Shown here: positions 7,537 to 10,675 of the stretch, piece after piece | How the letters are laid out: the number at the start of each line of letters is the position of its first letter | How positions within the stretch are numbered: position 1 is the first letter of the stretch | Assembly: GCA_030037185.1 (NCBI GenBank) | Contig: JASHRR010001026.1 | Location: 1 to 10,675 of the forward strand | Source: Xanthobacteraceae bacterium | GTDB taxonomy: Bacteria > Pseudomonadota > Alphaproteobacteria > Rhizobiales > Xanthobacteraceae | DNA length: 10,675 nt | Direction of reading: 5' to 3' | Translations under genes and position numbers: made by a program | Notes under the pieces: generated by a model | Seen by the model: only the letters and a program-made list of their open reading frames with translations | What the model was told of the DNA's origin: nothing | The model's database searches: none

Positions 7537-8901
7537 CTACTCGTATTTCGCATACTGCTTGGGATCGAAGGCCTCGCGAACCGATTCGCCGATGAACACC
7601 ACCAGCATCAACGTCACGGTGAGCGCCCCAAACGGCGCCAGGGTCAGCCATAGCTTGTCGCGATTTTCCGGCAGAAGCGCCTGGTCGATCAATTCGCCCC
7701 AGCTTGGCGTCGGCGCCGGCAAACCGTAGCCTAGGTAATCGAGCGACGTCAGCGCGAAGATCGCGGCCACCACCGCGAAGGGTGTGAACGTCACCAGGGG
7801 CGTCAGGCAGTTCGGCAACAGATGGCGGAACACGATCCGCAAATGCGACGCGCCATAGGATTTCGCCGCCAGGCAATATTCCCGCGTTTTCTCACGGTAC
7901 ATCTCGGTGCGCATGTAGAAGGTGATCGTGATCCATTGGAAGATCAGCATGATGGCAAGCAGCATCCAGAAGGTGGGCGCGATCAGCGCCGCCAGAATGA
8001 TCACGATGTAGAGGAACGGGATCGAGATCAGCACCTCGATGATGCGCTGGCTGAATATGTCGAAGCGTCCGCCGAGATAGCCCTGAAGGCTGCCGACGAT
8101 CGTGCCGATCACTTGACCGAACAGCGTCAGGAACAGCGCGAAGAAGATCGAGATGCGGAATCCGTAGAGCAGGCGCGAGGCAACGTCGCGCCCCTGCGAA
8201 TCGGTCCCCAAATAATGACCCCGCTTCAGGTCGGGACCGGTCGGCGGGACTTTTCCGAGATCGGCCAACGAGGGCATCGTGCCGCCGCGCGCCAAGCCGG
8301 CCAGATCGCCGGTTGCCGACCGCTTCGGATCGGCCAGAATATCGCCGATCGTACCGTCGGCGATATCGTTCGCCAATTCGTCCAGATGGTCCCGCCGCGC
8401 CAATCTTTCGGCCTCGTCGCGCCGGCCAGCGTCGAGCAGCGGTTGAATGTCGTGCAGGATTTCGTTGTACCAGAAATCGTTCTGGTAGGGGTTCCACGGA
8501 ATGAGCGGCATGACGACGATGCTGTCGCGGTTGGGATATTTTTTCTCCAGTGCAGCCAGTTTCTGCGCGTCGCCGCCCGCCTGCTTGGTTTCCTTGTCGT
8601 AGTAATAGCGCTCGGCCTGCCATTCGTGCTTCAGCCGCAGATAGTCCGTTTCCAAATCGGCGGTCGACCAGCCGGGCGGTGGCGTCTGGCCAAACGTGCC
8701 CATATCGAGAAATTCGAAGGTCGGGAAAAACAATCTTCCCTGATGGACAACCATAACCGCGCGGCTCTCCGCCAAGTACGGCGCGAATATGGAAAGGACA
8801 ATTGCTGCCGCGAGAATCAAGAAAGAGTAGTAGCCGCGCTTGATCTTGCGGAATCTTGCGAATCGCCTTCGCGCAATGGGATCGAGTTTGATCCAGGCCA
8901 T
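7537..8901 (-). CDS. yejE: YejE-type ABC transporter permease with enlarged periplasmic loop
   Basis: One of two pore-forming inner-membrane subunits. The start RRFARFRKIKRGYYSF and first membrane helix (about 26-44), the LGTDSQGRDVASRLLYG motif (231-247) that opens the permease domain, and the cytoplasmic EAA loop (342-364, EYCLAAKSYGASHLRIVF) all match YejE, as does the ending FIGESVREAFDP. About five further helices span roughly 249-273, 285-307, 311-330, 366-386 and 421-438. At 454 residues it is about 110 longer than the E. coli protein as I recall it. The excess lies in the loop between the first helix and the permease domain (about 70-225), which is highly charged and probably helical. 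The ATG at 8901 lies 5 bp after the yejB stop, suggesting coupled translation. Confidence 0.92.
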   Translation of the reverse strand: MAWIKLDPIARRRFARFRKIKRGYYSFLILAAAIVLSIFAPYLAESRAVMVVHQGRLFFPTFEFLDMGTFGQTPPPGWSTADLETDYLRLKHEWQAERYYYDKETKQAGGDAQKLAALEKKYPNRDSIVVMPLIPWNPYQNDFWYNEILHDIQPLLDAGRRDEAERLARRDHLDELANDIADGTIGDILADPKRSATGDLAGLARGGTMPSLADLGKVPPTGPDLKRGHYLGTDSQGRDVASRLLYGFRISIFFALFLTLFGQVIGTIVGSLQGYLGGRFDIFSQRIIEVLISIPFLYIVIILAALIAPTFWMLLAIMLIFQWITITFYMRTEMYREKTREYCLAAKSYGASHLRIVFRHLLPNCLTPLVTFTPFAVVAAIFALTSLDYLGYGLPAPTPSWGELIDQALLPENRDKLWLTLAPFGALTVTLMLVVFIGESVREAFDPKQYAKYE

Positions 8902-8906
8902 ACCGG

Positions 8907-9941
8907 CTACTCGAATCGTATGCGGGGATCGACGGAAGCCACCGCCAAATCCGAAACCAAGTTTCCCAGCAACAGGAGTACGCTGTCTATGACCAGGATG
9001 CCCATGACCACGGGAAAGTCTCGCGTTTGGACGGCCTCAAAGGCCAGCAGCCCGATGCCCTGGATGTTAAACACCCGCTCGATCAGGAAGCTGCCGGTCA
9101 CGAAAATGCCGAGCAGGCTTCCTATACTCGTGGCCATGGGGATCAGAGAGTTCCTGAGTGCGTGGACGAAGACGGCACGGCGCCAGCTCAGCCCTTTCGC
9201 CAAAGCCGTTCTGACATAATCGGCGCTCATATTCTCCATCAGGCTGTTCTTCATCAGCATCGTGGTGATGGCGAAGGCCCCCACGAGGTAGGCGATGAGA
9301 GGCAGAACCGAATGCCAGATAATATCGATCAAACGGGCCATAAACGGCATTGAGGCCGCGCCGGCGGACTGGAATCCCCCCAAGGGAAAGATTTGGAACC
9401 GCACCGCCAATATATTGACCAGGACCGCTCCGAGCGCGAAGCCCGGTATGGCGTACCCGACGAAAATCAGCACCGACGTGGCATTGTCGACAGTCGTGCG
9501 ATGCCTGATGGCCTTCAATATGCCGAGCGGAATGCAAATCACATAGGTGAAGAAAGCGGTCACCAACCCGTAATAAATCGAAACAGGAAGACGGTCCGCG
9601 ATGACGCGCGCCACCGGTACATTGTATCGGAACGAGCGGCCCAGATCGAGCCGAAGGGTTTTGCCGATCCATTCGGCATAGGCGACGGGTAAGGGCTTGT
9701 CGAAGCCATAATACTCCTTCAATTGCTTCAGCTGTCCTTCCGGTATCTCGAGTTGAACGCGGCCACGGCCGGCTCCGCCTTCACCGCCGCCGGCGAGCTG
9801 CAATTTGAGCTGGTCTATCGGACCGCCGGGAACGAATTGGCAAAGCGCGAACGTTACGAAGGTGATCCCGATAAAAGTCGGGACCATCAGCAGAAACCGC
9901 CGCAGCACATAATCGCGCAAAGCTTCACCGCGTGACTTCAC
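8907..9941 (-). CDS. yejB: YejB-type ABC transporter permease
   Basis: This 344-residue inner-membrane subunit pairs with YejE to form the translocation pore. It starts with the typical LRDYVLRRFLLMVPTFIGIT helix (about 14-35) and FVPGGPIDQL, followed by a glycine-rich GGGEGGAGRGR run (51-61) in the periplasmic loop as is usual for YejB. RSFRYNVPVARVIADRLP precedes the permease core of about five more helices. The EAA loop is at 241-268 (DYVRTALAKGLSWRRAVF) and the protein ends SVDPRIRFE. The GTG at 9941 was chosen because AGGGAG (9953-9948) sits six bases upstream. It is the first gene of the operon, so the promoter should lie between 9942 and about 10200, but I see no convincing -35/-10 pair there. 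Confidence 0.93.
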   Translation of the reverse strand: MKSRGEALRDYVLRRFLLMVPTFIGITFVTFALCQFVPGGPIDQLKLQLAGGGEGGAGRGRVQLEIPEGQLKQLKEYYGFDKPLPVAYAEWIGKTLRLDLGRSFRYNVPVARVIADRLPVSIYYGLVTAFFTYVICIPLGILKAIRHRTTVDNATSVLIFVGYAIPGFALGAVLVNILAVRFQIFPLGGFQSAGAASMPFMARLIDIIWHSVLPLIAYLVGAFAITTMLMKNSLMENMSADYVRTALAKGLSWRRAVFVHALRNSLIPMATSIGSLLGIFVTGSFLIERVFNIQGIGLLAFEAVQTRDFPVVMGILVIDSVLLLLGNLVSDLAVASVDPRIRFE

Positions 9942-10124
9942 CGACTTCTCCCTCGGTGCGGTCTTCGCGCGCAGTTAAACAACAGCACCATTTCCGAAGC
10001 TTACTCGGTTGAACCGCTCGGCCTGAAATATGGCCGGATGGGTGTCGGCCAAGCGGCGTGAATACATACTTAGTGTAGATCGCGATTGAACCCGACGCCA
10101 TCCCAATGGCCAGGGGATAGCGCC

Positions 10125-10142
10125 GTCGGAGGCCGCTCCGAC
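10125..10142. repeat. Inverted repeat (7-bp stem, 4-base loop)
   Basis: GTCGGAG at 10125-10131 pairs with CTCCGAC at 10136-10142 around the loop GCCG. There is no T-run on either side, so an intrinsic terminator is unlikely. It lies about 185 bp upstream of yejB and could be an operator or simply a chance GC-rich hairpin. Confidence 0.45.
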
Positions 10143-10294
10143 CTTCGGAAGCAAGCAATCGGCTGCCCCGGCGGTCGATCGGGGCCTAATCTACCGCACT
10201 GGCTCATTCGCCAAGGGACGACAGAATCTCACCGTTCTCCTCGCTGGTCGGCAAGATCTGTTCATCCGCCAAGCAATTCGCAACGTACAAGGGA

Positions 10295-10311
10295 ACCGGG
10301 GTTACCCCGGT
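10295..10311. repeat. Inverted repeat (7-bp stem, 3-base loop)
   Basis: ACCGGGG at 10295-10301 pairs with CCCCGGT at 10305-10311 around TTA. No T-run follows on either strand. It falls inside the AraC-like string of the minus strand, so coding of Gly-Val-Thr-Pro codons could also explain it. Confidence 0.4.
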
Positions 10312-10675
10312 CGCCGCACGGAAACTCCGTAAGTGCGCGGGGCGAGCGAAGAAACGCATGTCCCTGCCGCGACGAGCGGGCGCGAAAATTGCTGCGGTGC
10401 AATGATTCACCCTTTGGCCCATGGCTGAGATGCCCCCTGCACAGCCGTGCGTCAGCTTATCGGGGTATTGCCGCCGAAACAACAGCCACGAGCCAAGGGT
10501 CGCGCGGAGGGCCCCAGGGGACACCATTTGGCGGGCTACGCGCGGGTATCCGTAGAAGCTGCCGCCTGGCAGGCCCGCGCGGCGGGGCAACGATCGGTAG
10601 AGAGGGGTGCACCGGGCCGCCGCGCGAACCGCGACCCCCAAAAACCGCTCCACGACTTCGCGACGGCAGCCTCAT

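Larger units (their letters stand above)
9942..10675. other. Region upstream of yejB with no supported gene
   Basis: About 730 bp contain no gene I can defend. A 149-codon minus-strand frame (10653-10204, GTG/ATG-poor start) is rich in Arg, Gly and Pro and mostly looks non-coding. Its C-terminal part, AHLRSFRAATGVTPVPLY (about 10340-10287), resembles the second helix-turn-helix of AraC-family regulators (F-R-ATG-TP-Y). The sequence before and after does not fit that family, so at best this is a decayed AraC fragment. The stretch 9955-10200 should hold the yej operon promoter, but no sigma70-like pair stands out. Two GC-rich hairpins occur here and are listed separately. Confidence 0.4.

Noticed and set aside
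7822..9219. A 465-codon open frame on the + strand.
   Set aside because: It is antisense to yejE and yejB, which have clear family motifs. Its composition (His, Gln, Arg, Asp rich) is typical of the complement of a high-GC membrane-protein gene.
10530..10675. A + strand frame containing GYARVS, like the start of a serine resolvase.
   Set aside because: The match is only six residues; what follows lacks the Gln/Leu pattern of resolvases, and there is no start codon or ribosome binding site in the right place.

Overview
The window looks like a piece of an alphaproteobacterial genome, most likely Hyphomicrobiales (Rhizobiales). The basis is high-GC coding sequence, a trbI + DUF2274 gene pair, a small ORF coupled to an integrase, and rhizobial-style recombinase relics. 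The genus cannot be fixed from the sequence alone.

Positions 1-2293 (+ strand) look like the end of an integrative and conjugative element (ICE): the 3' part of trbI, a type IV secretion/mating-pair gene broken by a one-base frameshift; a DUF2274 gene; a 66-residue small ORF; and an intact tyrosine recombinase whose GTG start overlaps the small ORF's stop. The integrase runs into the 3' end of a tRNA-Trp(CCA) gene (2317-2393, - strand), the usual arrangement when a tRNA 3' end is the attachment site.

Positions 2394-3560 are a recombination scrapyard on the 5' side of the tRNA. It holds the C-terminal half of a second, different tyrosine recombinase (- strand), frameshifted by a 50-bp tandem duplication; a 68-codon orphan reading frame of unknown identity; and the first ~21 codons of a serine recombinase (+ strand) that stops near the end of the next operon.

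Positions 3566-9941 (- strand) are a complete five-gene YejABEF-like peptide/muropeptide ABC importer operon in the transcription order yejB, yejE, yejA-like binding protein, OppD-type ATPase, OppF-type ATPase. Intergenic gaps are 5, 15 and 39 bp, followed by a 4-bp GTGA overlap. The binding protein is exported to the periplasm and delivers substrate to the YejB/YejE pore, which the two ATPases power. The ATPases are separate genes rather than one fused YejF, and YejE carries a greatly enlarged periplasmic loop.

Positions 9942-10675 lie upstream of the operon and hold no gene I can support. There are two GC-rich hairpins and a faint AraC-like string in an otherwise unconvincing reading frame. 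I do not see a clearly novel system. The points most worth following are the double-integrase tRNA-Trp junction, the integrase-coupled small ORF, and the expanded YejE loop.
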